From: Dendrophyllia cribrosa
Lineage: Eukaryota; Cnidaria; Anthozoa; Scleractinia; Dendrophylliidae
NCBI GenBank assembly: GCA_024195265.1
Contig: JAJLRJ010000006.1
Span: 62,001 to 126,000, forward strand
DNA: 64,000 bases
Direction of reading: 5' to 3'
The position numbers and the translations under genes are program-made. Under the pieces are notes generated by a model. It was not told where the DNA came from, searched no databases, and saw only the letters and a list, made by a program, of their open reading frames with translations. The first letter of the stretch is position 1; each line of letters opens with the position of its first letter. Positions 43,029 through 53,448 of this stretch are shown here, one piece after another.

Positions 43029-45650
43029 CATATTTGTCCGATTCCTTCGAGTATAGAGGACATTGAGGTCAGCAAAAGGTCAGTCAAGGGTTAGAGAAAG
43101 TAAGAGTTGTAATTTTACTCACCTGTTGTAGTCAGAGGTGTACTTGGTACACTGCTGTGGTGATTGATTGTGATTGAAGGTTTTACAGAAGGAGTCTGAA
43201 CAATTGTTAAATAAGTTGACTGTATTGTCATGGATGCAAAAGAAGCTTGAAAAGTTTGGGTGTGGTTTGAAACAGCAACAGTTTGCGGAATGCTGGGAGA
43301 AGGAGTTATTGATGTGGATTGCCCTGCAAAAGATAGATAAACGAATAAAATGTTAGTAAGTTACTGAAATCTATTTATTTATCAACTTTATCAAGTTTTC
43401 AGTAACGTAACAATTATCAATTATTGGACGAAGTTGAGCAAAATATCGTGATTTGTCAGTGGCGAGCAGATCAATTATTTGCCGAAGCCGAAGGAAGTCA
43501 AAATCTGTCTTTTAGGAAATGCATCGAATGATAATGAGTTTTATGTGTTTTCTCTTTCGGGTCAATTCGTGCTTTAAATTATTATGCGTAGTACGAACCC
43601 CTCTAGACTCACGGGTAGTTTATATTGTCGAGAAAGTAAGACTGGGAACTAGACTAGGTGACCATGAGGTCAATGCAAACCCGTGCGCAGCCTCGACATC
43701 ACGAAACCGCGTGGAATGGAATGAGAATTGCTACCCGCTCAGCCCAGTCTTAGCCGTTCTCATCCTGAAAGATCTTTATTATTATTATTATTATTAACAA
43801 CTTCCAACCCACAGACAAACGTGAGTTAACAAATCAATAACAGTAATAACATCATACTAATAATACTAGTCTAAAAATGAAAGAGGCAACCACTAACAAG
43901 GATAGCTAAATGAAATGAAATAAACATCGGTCCACAAAGCAGCGTTTAAACCGCTCTGTCCTGACTCGTGGCAGGATGTAGTTGTGGCCTCGATTTCGTA
44001 AAAAGCATGTTCTCTGAAGGGGAAGGAGGTCTTAAAGGGGATGGGCCGGTCCCATTAGCTGTAATCTTGTCCCACAATTGTCTGTCCTTAATGTTAATTA
44101 AATCAGTAATTGGTGTGTACTTGTTGGTGTAGCCATAATTAACGTAAAGCACGCTTACAAAACCTGTCTATTTGTAAAAGATATTTACACTGGTGCGCAC
44201 AGGCCCACACCTCAGTTGCATAAGAAAAAACTGACATTACAAGACTGTCGAACAAGATTGTGAGCTCTGGCAGGGAGTAGCCGTAGTACTTGCAGACTCT
44301 CGAGATGTATAGTCTGAAATTGGCTCTGCTAAGCATATAATCAAAGACTACCGCGAGTTGAGCGAGGACTGTGAGGCATGGTGATAGGACCGTTGGATAG
44401 CAAAGATTTTCGAAGATTGTACGGAATAAAAGACAAATTTATTTTGAAATCACTCCGACAGCGGTCGATGAGGCTGAGCTGGGCGCGTGGGGACGCGAAA
44501 CCTGAGCTGAGCGCGTGGAGACGCGAATACGATATGGCTAGCTAGTAACGCAACATATTCATTATCAATAGTTAAGTTAAACCTAAATTTTCACACCTTC
44601 CTCGTGGTGAACGCGTCCTTTGCTCAACAATATTCTACAGACATTGCAAGAACTTGATGCGTGACATACAAAACAAAATTAGTCTTATCAGCTGGAGTTT
44701 TCGTCGATTCATCCCGGTTACATTTGCTTTGCTTTCTTTCAAAAAACGAAAGAGGAAATTCTGTAATACCAGCGAGGCGATAAAACAGCATTATTACAAC
44801 AAATTTACCGCAGCAATTACTATCTTTTGGATACACTAGTATAGTATGTTATTGAACACTTATATAAAGGTGTTGTCCAGGCCGTGTTTATCTTTGAGCG
44901 GCGCGAGAATTAATAGAAGCGAGTGTTGGTACATGTATTAAAAACCCATTCTCCTTTGCGCCAAATCTAATTTGCATGTGTAAAATGCGGCGCTTGAACA
45001 ATTAAATTCGACAGAACTCCTGTCGAATATTCGACTGAAGTTGTAAATTAGTCAACACAAATAAATTAGACGTTTGTGAATCAAATGTCAACTTTTCCCG
45101 GGAACTTTTAAATTCGAGTCGACCCAAATTGGTATTAGATTTGGCCCATGTAAAATGCGTCGTTTAAACCAGGACTTGCCTAAATCGCCGCTAAAATCGC
45201 ATAAAAAATCCCTTGTGTAAACTGGCCTTTACTTTCTCACTGACGTGTACTTTTCACGTGCTTCAATGTCACACACATAACGTTAAAAACTGCATGCTGG
45301 AATTTCTGCGTCTTTACACAAGACTTGACACATTCCCTTTTATTTCCACACGAAAACGTTTTGCCAAACATATTACTCCCATCCAAAGTGGAAGTCTCAA
45401 TCAAAGTGTTCAGTCTGTGGTAGTCTACCACCGATCTGTTCACAAGTCCACCTACTTCCACAACAAACAAGATCAGGGATATTTAAAACCTTTCGAATAA
45501 TGCAAAGATTTCATAAAACATCTCCGTGATATTACGTTATATCATACGGGAATATCCCAAATATCAAACAACAATAACCTAAGAACAACAACAAATCTTA
45601 CCTGTAATCGAACGGCAGTACGGTTCTTTAGTGTCAGTCAGTCTGCAGTC
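42696..45650 (-). CDS. Gene B, 3' exons: mucin-like segment and transmembrane anchor
   Basis: Three exons: about 45642-45602 (acceptor ambiguous), 43323-43123, 42838-42696. The first encodes DTKEPYCRSIT. The second is a 67-codon Ser/Thr/Pro-rich segment (SITPSPSIPQT, NHT sequon), probably O-glycosylated if extracellular. The last encodes an acidic/lysine stalk (DDDKGDEEEKAKNKK), one transmembrane helix (AIIAAS...GLALIIW) and the tail THRKNHDT, then stop. All junctions are phase 1, as in gene A, whose last two exons are clearly homologous in layout. AATAAA lies 28 nt after the stop (42667-42662). These exons probably join the upstream exons between 50.9 and 57.6 kb on the same strand. Family not recognised. 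Confidence 0.65.
43773..44340 (-). mobile_element. Non-LTR retrotransposon 3' end, frameshifted
   Basis: Minus-strand frames 44336-44139 and 44152-43946 encode the C-terminal part of a LINE reverse transcriptase (LPELTILFDSLVMS, YATEVWACA, IDRFCKRALR, then DLINIKDRQLW). They are in two frames, so the copy is dead. The 3' tail is (AAT)n at 43797-43773. It lies in the intron between gene B's 45.6 and 43.3 kb exons. Confidence 0.8.
44341..45601. other. Gene B intron, no feature
   Basis: A short GC-rich direct repeat (GAGCTGxGCGCGTGGxGACGCGAA) occurs at 44472-44528. Otherwise nothing supported. Short frames at 44624-44839 and 45213-45500 overlap on both strands and look random. Confidence 0.4.
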
Positions 45651-45718
45651 TGCGGTCTGCAGTCTGCAGTCTGCAGTCTGCAGTCTGCAGTCTGCAGTCT
45701 GCAGTCTGCAGTCTGCAA
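45640..45718. repeat. 7-bp tandem repeat (GTCTGCA)n, about 11 copies
   Basis: On the minus strand each unit reads CTGCAGA, a polypyrimidine-poor but usable AG acceptor. The array abuts the gene B exon at 45602-45642. Successive acceptors shift the frame by one base, so all three phases are available. Confidence 0.95.
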
Positions 45719-45719
45719 A

Positions 45720-48486
45720 TGTCAGACACCGGGCGCCAGTGAATTGAACTGTTCAGTACACTGAATTTGTAATTTTTCTGTCAAATATTCTGTCGACTTT
45801 GTTGAATGTGTAATTCTTGACAGGTAAAGTAAAAGCAAAAACACGAAAAAAATAAGGCTCGCGATAAAAATCATAAAAAGCACCACGTGACATTATTTGA
45901 ACACTTCACAGATGGCAAAAGAATGAACAAACGCAAAATAAAAAACGTTTAAAAAAGAAAACACAGAATGGTGGTAATTAACGACTGACAGAACCTGCAA
46001 TTTGCTAATTAGTATAAACTCGATATTTTCAAGAGGCCGTAAGATTGAACTCTCACTCTCAGATAATTTAGATGTTTTTCAGTAATTAAACTTGAGAAAC
46101 AGTCGGCTCCAATGCATCGTAAGTAAGTCATATGCTTGATTGACAAGGCCGCTGAGATGAAGTGATTTGAGTGTATCACAGCAGGTGAAAAATCTGAGCG
46201 CTTGTTGTAAATAAGTTATGCAACGGCGAAAAAGCAGCATATTTAGCGAGGTTTCACAAGAAATTATCAACCTGCGGAATAAAATTTGGCAAACTTGTGG
46301 TAAAATCATCCTAAACTCGATTAATTTCTTTCTCCCCAAGGCATTTTAAACAAATATTCTGAAGCCAGCGCTGAACGCTTTAAAATTCAACTTGCGACAC
46401 TCGATATTGCATTAAACACTCAAGATTACGTAACAAGTGCATGGATTTCTTCCCAGTTACATCAATTTGCTTTGGCCTAAAGGGATACCTTCGAGCACTT
46501 TCGCTTTTCTTATAAAAATTTCCAGCTCAGAAAAACGGGGCAAGAAATAATATTCCCTCCAAATTTGTGGCGTTCTAGGCAATTCCGCTCTAACCGCAAA
46601 GCTAAAGTTGATGTTAAAAGTGTTTTTATAGTCTAACTAAGTGCACTCAGTATATATATATACAGAGTGTTACCGATAAGTGGCCTCTTAGTCAGAAAAC
46701 GTTTGACGGTGTTATCGAAAGTAATTGGCATGAACTGGACTGGCTCACTCTCACAGGCAATTGAGTGTTGTGTTGTTATCGTATTCACAAAACAACTCTA
46801 CATATACAACTCATTGATCAGAATAAAATTACCAGTTTATCAAGCTTAAAGTAGTTTGTGATGTTGATACTAATCTAGGAACACAATAACAAATAAGTAA
46901 CTTGAAATCAAATGTGAATCTCCGTGATTGATATCTAACCACGTAAATGGACAAAGGGGAACTGACTATATGTAATGAATTAGTCGTATTCTTACTAGCA
47001 CTTAATCCACTGATTCACGAACGGCATTTTGTTATATTGCGATCGGTTTCTTTCTGTTAAGAGCTTTATAATACCCGGGATAATAGTGGCCGGGACTACT
47101 TACCTATTGGCTTTGACGATAGGTTTTGAAAATCAAACGCATTTTAGTCGTCAAATCATGGCGATTGTATTTGCATGTAAGGAATTGAATATTTAATGTA
47201 TTTTTCCTTAGGGAACAATACTATCACTTATTTATGGCAATACTGATAAATCCATGTAATCGTTGTTAAATGATGCGAGGAATTAACTTATTATAATTAC
47301 ACAGTAAGCGAGGGAGTAAATCTGGGAACTGGGGAGAGAGATTGACTTGTCCAAAAATGGAAAAGAAAAATTGAATATATTTAACATACCCGTATGTACC
47401 TTCATGATTGCAATTATTAAAGTTTAATAAAAATACTTTATTCAAATACAACAACATACAAACATGCAATATTACAGTTACAGTTTGAACGATATTGCCA
47501 AATATGCAACGTCAATATATGCAATCTGTACTATTTTTTTCTCAGTGATGATCAGGCAGCATCAAACAGTTTGTTAGCCTTTTGAGCAAGACAATGCGAT
47601 AAGTCTCTTGATTTCAAACTACATTTTCTTTTTATTTACATCATTCGAGGAAAAGCTCTATGTATTTACTGATCACATTTTAATTACATTAATTTAGAAA
47701 AAAGAGCTTATTTTCAACTCTGGTTCTTCTGATCAGTTGTAACTGTTATATAAATTTGGTAAGAAAGTACATTTAGAAACTGAGAGTTATGTATTTCATA
47801 TTACATTTTATTTACATTAATTTATTTACAATTTTGTAAAAAAAAGTTCTTATTTACAAAGTTTGACTCTTCTGATTAGTAACTATTGTATAAATTCGGT
47901 AAGAAATTAAAGCGGTCACATGTCATCTTATTTACAATCGTTTCAATAAATTAAACTTGCATCAAACATCCACAAGTAAGCAGTCCTGAAGACAAAACGA
48001 AAAAACTTGAGTAAAAACATCATGATACTGAAATGTTTTAATCATACAAAACTGTTTATTGAAATTGTTTATAGAAAACGATGCATGTGAAACAAGAAAT
48101 CATTAAATCTAACTTGTTTTTCTGTAATAACTGTATTCGGTATGAAAGGAGCACGGAACTACAAGGAAAAATCTGAGCCCGCCCAACAGTCAGATGCAGT
48201 AATCTCTTAGCTGCAGGGAGTCATTCCGGTTGGTTTATATGTTACACACTGCGTACTGAATGTGAATATGTGAAATAGTCGTATGTGAACTGCGGATGAA
48301 ACATTGAATTTTTGTAATCCTCGCAGTGATCTTCTTAATTCAGGTTTCCTTTTCAACAAGATCACTGCGAGGATCGCAAATATCAGTCATAGTGCATATA
48401 CTGCTAGGATCGGTATAATTTAGTGAACTGTGCCTAAAACAGATAAAAAAATACCAACTATTTAAACGAAAAATAAGAAGTTTCAT
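45720..48486. other. Gene B intron; tandem duplication at 47.6-47.9 kb
   Basis: AT-rich. About 47640-47920 contains two diverged copies of a roughly 175-bp unit (TTACATTAATTTA, TTGTATAAATTxGGTAAGAAA). A small hairpin with GATCCTCGCAGTGATCTT tips lies at about 48318-48375, related to the element at 55.5 kb. No exon was convincing. Confidence 0.4.
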
Positions 48487-48529
48487 ATATATATTCTGTT
48501 TCAGGGAATTTATTGATGTTGAACTTACT

Positions 48530-48581
48530 AGAATCCAAACCAGTTATTGAATGTTCTGCTGAAGAAACCACCGTGCTCTTC
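48530..48581 (-). CDS. Possible extra exon of gene B
   Basis: A segment with a pyrimidine-rich AG acceptor (TTTTATAG) and GTAAGT donor encodes STVVSSAEHSITGLDS, a Ser/Thr-rich peptide similar in style to the 43.1 kb exon. It ends in phase 1 but starts in phase 0, so it does not join the phase-1 exons around it without another exon. May be an alternative or decayed exon. Confidence 0.3.
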
Positions 48582-48754
48582 TATAAAATAAAAAAAATAA
48601 AAAGTTTAGGTAAATAAATCAATTAGAAAGACAAAGATGTTAAGATATCATAGAATCGAGAACAAAAAAGCTGAGAATAATACAAACTATACAATGACAA
48701 AATTGTTTTTGCGCTTAATTACCGTATTTTTAAAGTTTTAAGTACATAAACAAC

Positions 48755-49090
48755 AACAACAACAACAACGTTTATTCGCACTGTAAAGTTACAAAGATGT
48801 ATACATAATATAGGTTTGGGTAAAATTCGGGTGAATGACTTCTGGTGGAACCGAAGAACGCACGTATTTTAGACAAAGTTGTACATGGATTTCCTCGCTT
48901 CAATGTAAAGGCATGGAAGAAAACAATGCGAACCTTATTCCTCTATTAATAATGTACCAGGAAATGTTTTGTCTTAGAGTGGAGTGGACTCGTTGAAAAA
49001 AACTATCGTGGTATAATTTGACTGTTGTCGTCCATGTCTGTTTGTAGTCATCGGTAATGCGTATTTTAGATTGGTTTGATCGATTCAAAA
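48755..49090 (-). mobile_element. Possible LINE 3' end with (GTT)n tail
   Basis: Minus-strand AATAAACGTTGTTG with six GTT units looks like a LINE or SINE 3' tail, preceded by a 62-codon frame (49088-48900) without a recognised motif. From 49090 to 50240 nothing further was identified. Confidence 0.4.
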
Positions 49091-50239
49091 AGGCGAGTCA
49101 AAAGCCAAATAATACCCAATTCCAGTCATTTAAGGTATAAACTTTCTCGAAAAGCTAATTGACTCCAATTGACTCCACGATTTCATCCCAAATTTTGAAG
49201 TTGAAAGTGATCTATTTTGGCGGCTGTTTGTTTTTATCGGCGTTGAATTGAAAGTGACTACATCTGGCAAGCTCCAAGTGGCGCGTCATTTGTGAAAAGA
49301 TCTATTTGCATTTGTGGACCGATTTGAGTTTTATTTTGGTCACAGCAAAATATAAGATGAAATAAAGCTGAATGATTAGTGCTCGTACCATAGAAAAGTC
49401 AGAAAACAGAGAAAATAGCGAGAAAAGCGAAGATCGATTTTAAACTAAAAATAACATAACCGTAAACAAACACAGCAGGACAGTCTCGTGCTGAGTGGTT
49501 GAGTTGCTATTGTTTTATATTTTTATTAGCGGGAATTATTTCACCGGCTCTGTTCACCAGTGTTAGATTCAATAAGTCAAAGCAAGCAAATATACGGATA
49601 TTTCTTCTAATATAAGCAGGCATTGTTTTGAAATGGCGAGACGGTTTATTGATTCCATGAATCTGTGAAGAGAATTGAAGCGTCTACCACGCGACGCTTA
49701 TCGCGGGTTTCGGAAGTTAAGCGGCCTTAAAGCAAATTGTGATAACCTGAAATGGAAAATATTCTGTAAAAGTGAATAGAATAAATAGGTTAACGTAGAT
49801 TTCTTATGAAAGGTTTCCGATACGACCAACTGACATCCAACTTCAACGGCGTCTGTGTAAAATGAGCTGCTTGCGGGTCGCCGCCGTTTGATAATATAGT
49901 TTGCTTGTAGTGCATGCCGGGAAGATGGTAATATCCTCCTTTACATAATATATAAATTAAAAATAGATACAGTAGCTGGTTACCCAAAATAACTAAAGGG
50001 TAACCATCATTTATTAATTAAAAATAATATACACGCGAGTCAGAAAAGTGGCTTAACATAGATTAACTAAATTTAATGTACACGCCTTAAATAGAAGTAG
50101 GAATTACAGAACAAATATACACGTATAAAATGAAATAAAATAAATAAATAATAAGTAATAAATAATAATAATAAAAAAAAGAAACTGTATGGAAATAGCA
50201 AAAAATAGCACAAATTATCAATTAATAGTATAAATTAGT

Positions 50240-50425
50240 GGAAATTAATAAAGTGAGAAGTTAGATCTCTTTTAAATGAGTAGCAGGTTAGAATCTTGAA
50301 TCTTTCATCAATTTCATTCCACAATTTAGGTCCATTATATCGAATATTAAATTTACCATAGTTTGTTCGGATTTTTGGAAGATAGAAGGTAGACCTAGTC
50401 GCAAAGCGAGTGTTGTCAAGTAAGC
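50240..50425 (-). mobile_element. LINE reverse transcriptase C-terminal fragment
   Basis: The minus strand encodes STFYLPKIRTNYGKF, then a short IRYNGPKLWNEID segment and FKRDLTSHF followed by a stop. RTNYGK...GPKLWN...FK..L is the common C-terminal signature of CR1/Jockey-type reverse transcriptases. Only this end survives. The downstream AT-rich (ATA)n at 50130-50180 may be its tail. Confidence 0.75.
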
Positions 50426-50578
50426 ATTATTATCAATGACATAGGGCGATAGTTTTCGTGATCAAATCCCTGCATCTAACCCCCAATCCCCATCCCCTCC
50501 CTTACCGGATTAACATTCTGATTGATAGAAATTGTCGTTCCCTGAGTCGCCTGGCCTCTTAATCGTATAAGCCTGGTG

Positions 50579-50930
50579 CTCAGAGTTCGACGGTTAAAAA
50601 TACCACCCGGTTCTGGGGACGAGAATGGATCGATACTGTGTATAAAAGGGTTCCCGGTTCTGGGACGAGAATGGATCGATACTGTGTATAAACTTTATAC
50701 ACAGTATCGATCCATTCTCGTCCCCAGAACCGGGAACCCTTTTATACACAGTATCGATCCATTCTCGTCCCCAGAACCGGGAACCCTTTTATACACAGTA
50801 TCGATCCATTCTCGTCCCCAGAACCGGGAACCCTTTTATACACAGTATCGATCCATTCTCGTCCCCAGAACCGGGTTCCCGGTTCTGGGGACGAGAATGG
50901 ATCGATACTGTGTATAAAAGGGAAAATTAC
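50579..50930. repeat. 47-bp minisatellite, inverted arrangement
   Basis: Units of the same family as the 51.7-53.0 kb array occur head-to-head: two on the plus strand (50600-50690), four in reverse (50695-50873), then one forward again. The two inversion points lie near 50693 and 50875 and create perfect palindromes of tens of bp. The 113-residue plus frame here is an artefact. Confidence 0.9.
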
Positions 50931-50978
50931 TTCCTTCACAATGAATTAGATACATACATCTTGCGTTGGTATACATAC

Positions 50979-51108
50979 CTTTCGTAGACGTGAGGATAGC
51001 AGCTTGATAATTTCCAATACCACTGTTTACTGGTAATGGACGATGGTTTAAGTAACCAGAGGCTAAACAGCAGATAATAAGAAAAGTTAGGAAATATAAC
51101 CATATCAT
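50979..51108 (-). CDS. Gene B exon copy 1 (possible signal-peptide first exon)
   Basis: Two readings are possible. As an internal exon it is 51062-50979 (acceptor TGTTTAG, donor GTATGT, phase 1-1), encoding SGYLNHRPLPVNSG and onward for 28 codons. As a first exon it starts at the ATG at 51108, which adds MIWLYFLTFLIICCLA, a convincing signal peptide, directly in frame. The pyrimidine-rich acceptor itself encodes the hydrophobic residues, so either could be real or both could be used. A nine-codon upstream frame ends four bases before this ATG. The exon is homologous to the internal exon at 53449-53598. Confidence 0.6.
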
Positions 51109-51183
51109 TCCTTACTCTTCCTTACTAGGCCATGAGCACATGAATTCCTGTTGCTCTATTTTACTATTTCATCTGTGCATGAA

Positions 51184-51232
51184 AGGGTTCCCGGTTCTGG
51201 GGACGAGAATGGATCGATACTGTGTAAAAAAA
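51184..51232. repeat. Single 47-bp minisatellite unit
   Basis: One GGTTCCCGGTTCTGGGGACG unit at the position that holds 27 units in the neighbouring copy, showing that the array expanded after segmental duplication. Confidence 0.85.
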
Positions 51233-51299
51233 GGGGAAAATGGCTTCCTGCACAATGAATTAGATCAGGTGAGGAGGATTAGATACATACATCTTGCGT

Positions 51300-51514
51300 C
51301 TGTATAGTTCAGTTATACACGACCCGCCCACAAGCTGTACAGCTTTACTCACTAATCGTGTCTAAATCTAAATAAAGGTTTTACATTACATTACATTACA
51401 TTACATTACATTACATTACATTACATTACATTACATTACATTACATTACATTACATTACATTACATTACATTACATTACATTACATTACATTACATTACA
51501 TTACATTACATTAC
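51300..51514 (+). mobile_element. Retroelement 3' end with (ATTAC)n tail, copy 1
   Basis: GCTGTACAGCTTTACTCACTAATCGTG leads into TAAATAAAGG and about 27 ATTAC units (51381-51514), as in the 3' ends of LINE/SINE elements. The array ends exactly at the donor of exon copy 2, so on the minus strand the intron begins GTAATGTAATG and continues. Confidence 0.7.
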
Positions 51515-51644
51515 CTTTCGTAGACGTAGGGATAGCAGCTTGAAAATTTCCAATACCACTGTTCACTGGTAATGGACGATGGTTTAAGTAACCAGAGGCT
51601 AAACAGCAGATAATAAGAAAAGTTAGGAAATATAACCATACCAT
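51515..51644 (-). CDS. Gene B exon copy 2
   Basis: Nearly identical to copy 1: internal-exon reading 51598-51515, or a first exon from the ATG at 51644 (MVWLYFLTFLIICCLA leader). Substitutions are few (for example N-Y to N-F, L-T to P-T), consistent with recent duplication and an open frame. The donor is GTAATG, the first unit of a pentanucleotide array. Confidence 0.6.
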
Positions 51645-51720
51645 TCCTTACTCTTCCTTAATAGGCAGGCCATGAGCACATGAATTCCTGTTGCTCTATT
51701 TTACTATTTCATCTGTGCAT

Positions 51721-52998
51721 GAAAGGGTTCCCGGTTCTGGGGACGATAATGGATCGATACTGTGTATAAAAGGGTTCCCGGTTCTGGGGACGATAATGGA
51801 TCGATACTGTGTATAAAAGAGTTCCCGGTTCTGGGGACGAGAATAGATCGATACTGTGTATAAAAGGGTTCCCGGTTCTGGGGACGAGAATGGATCGATA
51901 CTGTGCATAAAAGGGTTCCCGGTTCTGGGGACGAGAATGGATCGATACTTTGTATAAAAGGGTTCCCGGTTCTGGGGACGAGAATGGATCGATACTTTGC
52001 ATAAAAGGGTTCCCGGTTCTGGGGACGAGAATGGATTGATACTGTGTATAAAAGGGTTCCCGGTTCTGGGGACGAGAATAGATCGATACTGTGTATAAAA
52101 GAGTTCTCGGTTTTGGGGACGAGAATGGATTGATACTGTGTATAAAAGGGTTCCCGGTTCTGGGGACGAGAATGGATCGATACTTTGCATAAAAGGGTTC
52201 CCGGTTCTGGGGACGAGAATGGATTGATACTGTGTATAAAAGTGTTCCCGGTTCTGGGGACGAGAATGGATTGATACTGTGTATAAAAGGGTTCCCGGTT
52301 CTGGGGACGAGAATGGATCGATACTTTGCATAAAAGGGTTCCCGGTTCTGGGGACGATAATGGATCGATACTGTGTATAAAAGGGTTCCCGGTTCTGGGG
52401 ACGAGAATGGATCGATACTGTGTATAAAAGAGTTCCCGGCTCTGGGGACGAGAATAGATCGATACTGTGTATAAAAGGGTTCCCGGTTCTGGGGACGAGA
52501 ATGGATCGATACTGTGCATAAAAGGGTTCCCGGTTCTGGGGACGAGAATGGATCGATACTTTGCATAAAAGGGTTCCCGGTTCTGGGGACGAGAATGGAT
52601 TGATACTGTGTATAAAAGGGTTCCCGGTTCTGGGGACGAGAATAGATCGATACTGTGTATAAAAGAGTTCTCGGTTCTGGGGACGAGAATGGATTGATAC
52701 TGTGTATAAAAGGGTTCCCGGTTCTGGGGACGAGAATGGATCGATACTTTGCATAAAAGGGTTCCCGGTTCTGGGGACGAGAATGGATTGATACTGTGTA
52801 TAAAAGTGTTCCCGGTTCTGGGGACGAGAATGGATTGATACTGTGTATAAAAGGGTTCCCGGTTCTGGGGACGAGAATGGATCGATACTTTGCATAAAAG
52901 GGTTCCCGGTTCTGGGGACGAGAATAGATCGATACTGTGCACAAAAGAGTTCTCGGTTCTGGGGACGAGAATGGATTGATACTGTGTAAAAAAGAGGG
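51721..52998. repeat. 47-bp minisatellite, 27 units, 12-unit higher order
   Basis: Unit core TTCCCGGTTCTGGGGACGAG, TGGATCGATACTGTGTATAA. Exact 47-bp spacing. A GAGTTCTCGG variant recurs at 52101 and 52665 (564 bp = 12 units) and 52947 (282 bp = 6 units). Since 47 is not divisible by three and the unit lacks minus-strand stops, all three minus frames stay open for over 400 codons; these are not genes. The array lies about 75 bp upstream of the copy 2 ATG. Confidence 0.95.
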
Positions 52999-53059
52999 GG
53001 AAATGGCTTCCTGCACAATGAATTAGATCAGGAGAGGAGGATTAGATACATACATCTTG

Positions 53060-53253
53060 CGTCTGTATAGTTCAGTTATACACGACCCCACAAGCTGTAC
53101 AGCTTTAACTACTAATCGTGTCTAAATAAAGGTTTTACATTACATTACATTACATTACATTACATTACATTACATTACATTACATTACATTACATTACAT
53201 TACATTACATTACATTACATTACATTACATTACATTACATTACATTACATTAC
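53060..53253 (+). mobile_element. Retroelement 3' end with (ATTAC)n tail, copy 2
   Basis: Same sequence as 51300-51514 with about 24 ATTAC units (53135-53253) ending at the donor of exon copy 3. It was carried along by the segmental duplication. Confidence 0.75.
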
Positions 53254-53383
53254 CTTTCGTAGACGTGGGGATAGCAGCTTGAAAATTTCCAATACCACTG
53301 TTCACTGGTAATGGGCGATGGTTTAAGTAACCAGAGGCTAAACAGCAGATAATAAGAAAAGTTAGGATATATGACCATACCAG
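53254..53383 (-). CDS. Gene B exon copy 3 (leader ATG lost)
   Basis: Internal-exon reading 53337-53254 is intact (28 codons, phase 1-1, acceptor TGTTTAG, donor GTAATG). The codon matching the start ATG of copies 1 and 2 is CTG here, and W is replaced by S in the leader. This copy could act as an internal exon but not as a standard signal-peptide first exon. Confidence 0.55.
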
Positions 53384-53448
53384 TCCTCACTCTTCCTTAC
53401 TAGGCCATGAGCACATGAATTCCTGTTGCTCTATTTCACTTTTCTTAC

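Noticed and set aside
45213..45500. Overlapping 95- and 77-codon frames on both strands
   Set aside because: No domain, no splice support, composition like surrounding intron.
50576..50917. 113-codon plus-strand frame
   Set aside because: Translation of the inverted part of the same minisatellite.
51696..53018. Three overlapping minus-strand frames of 412-440 codons
   Set aside because: They are the three frames of a 47-bp minisatellite without stops; no leader, splice context or domain supports coding.
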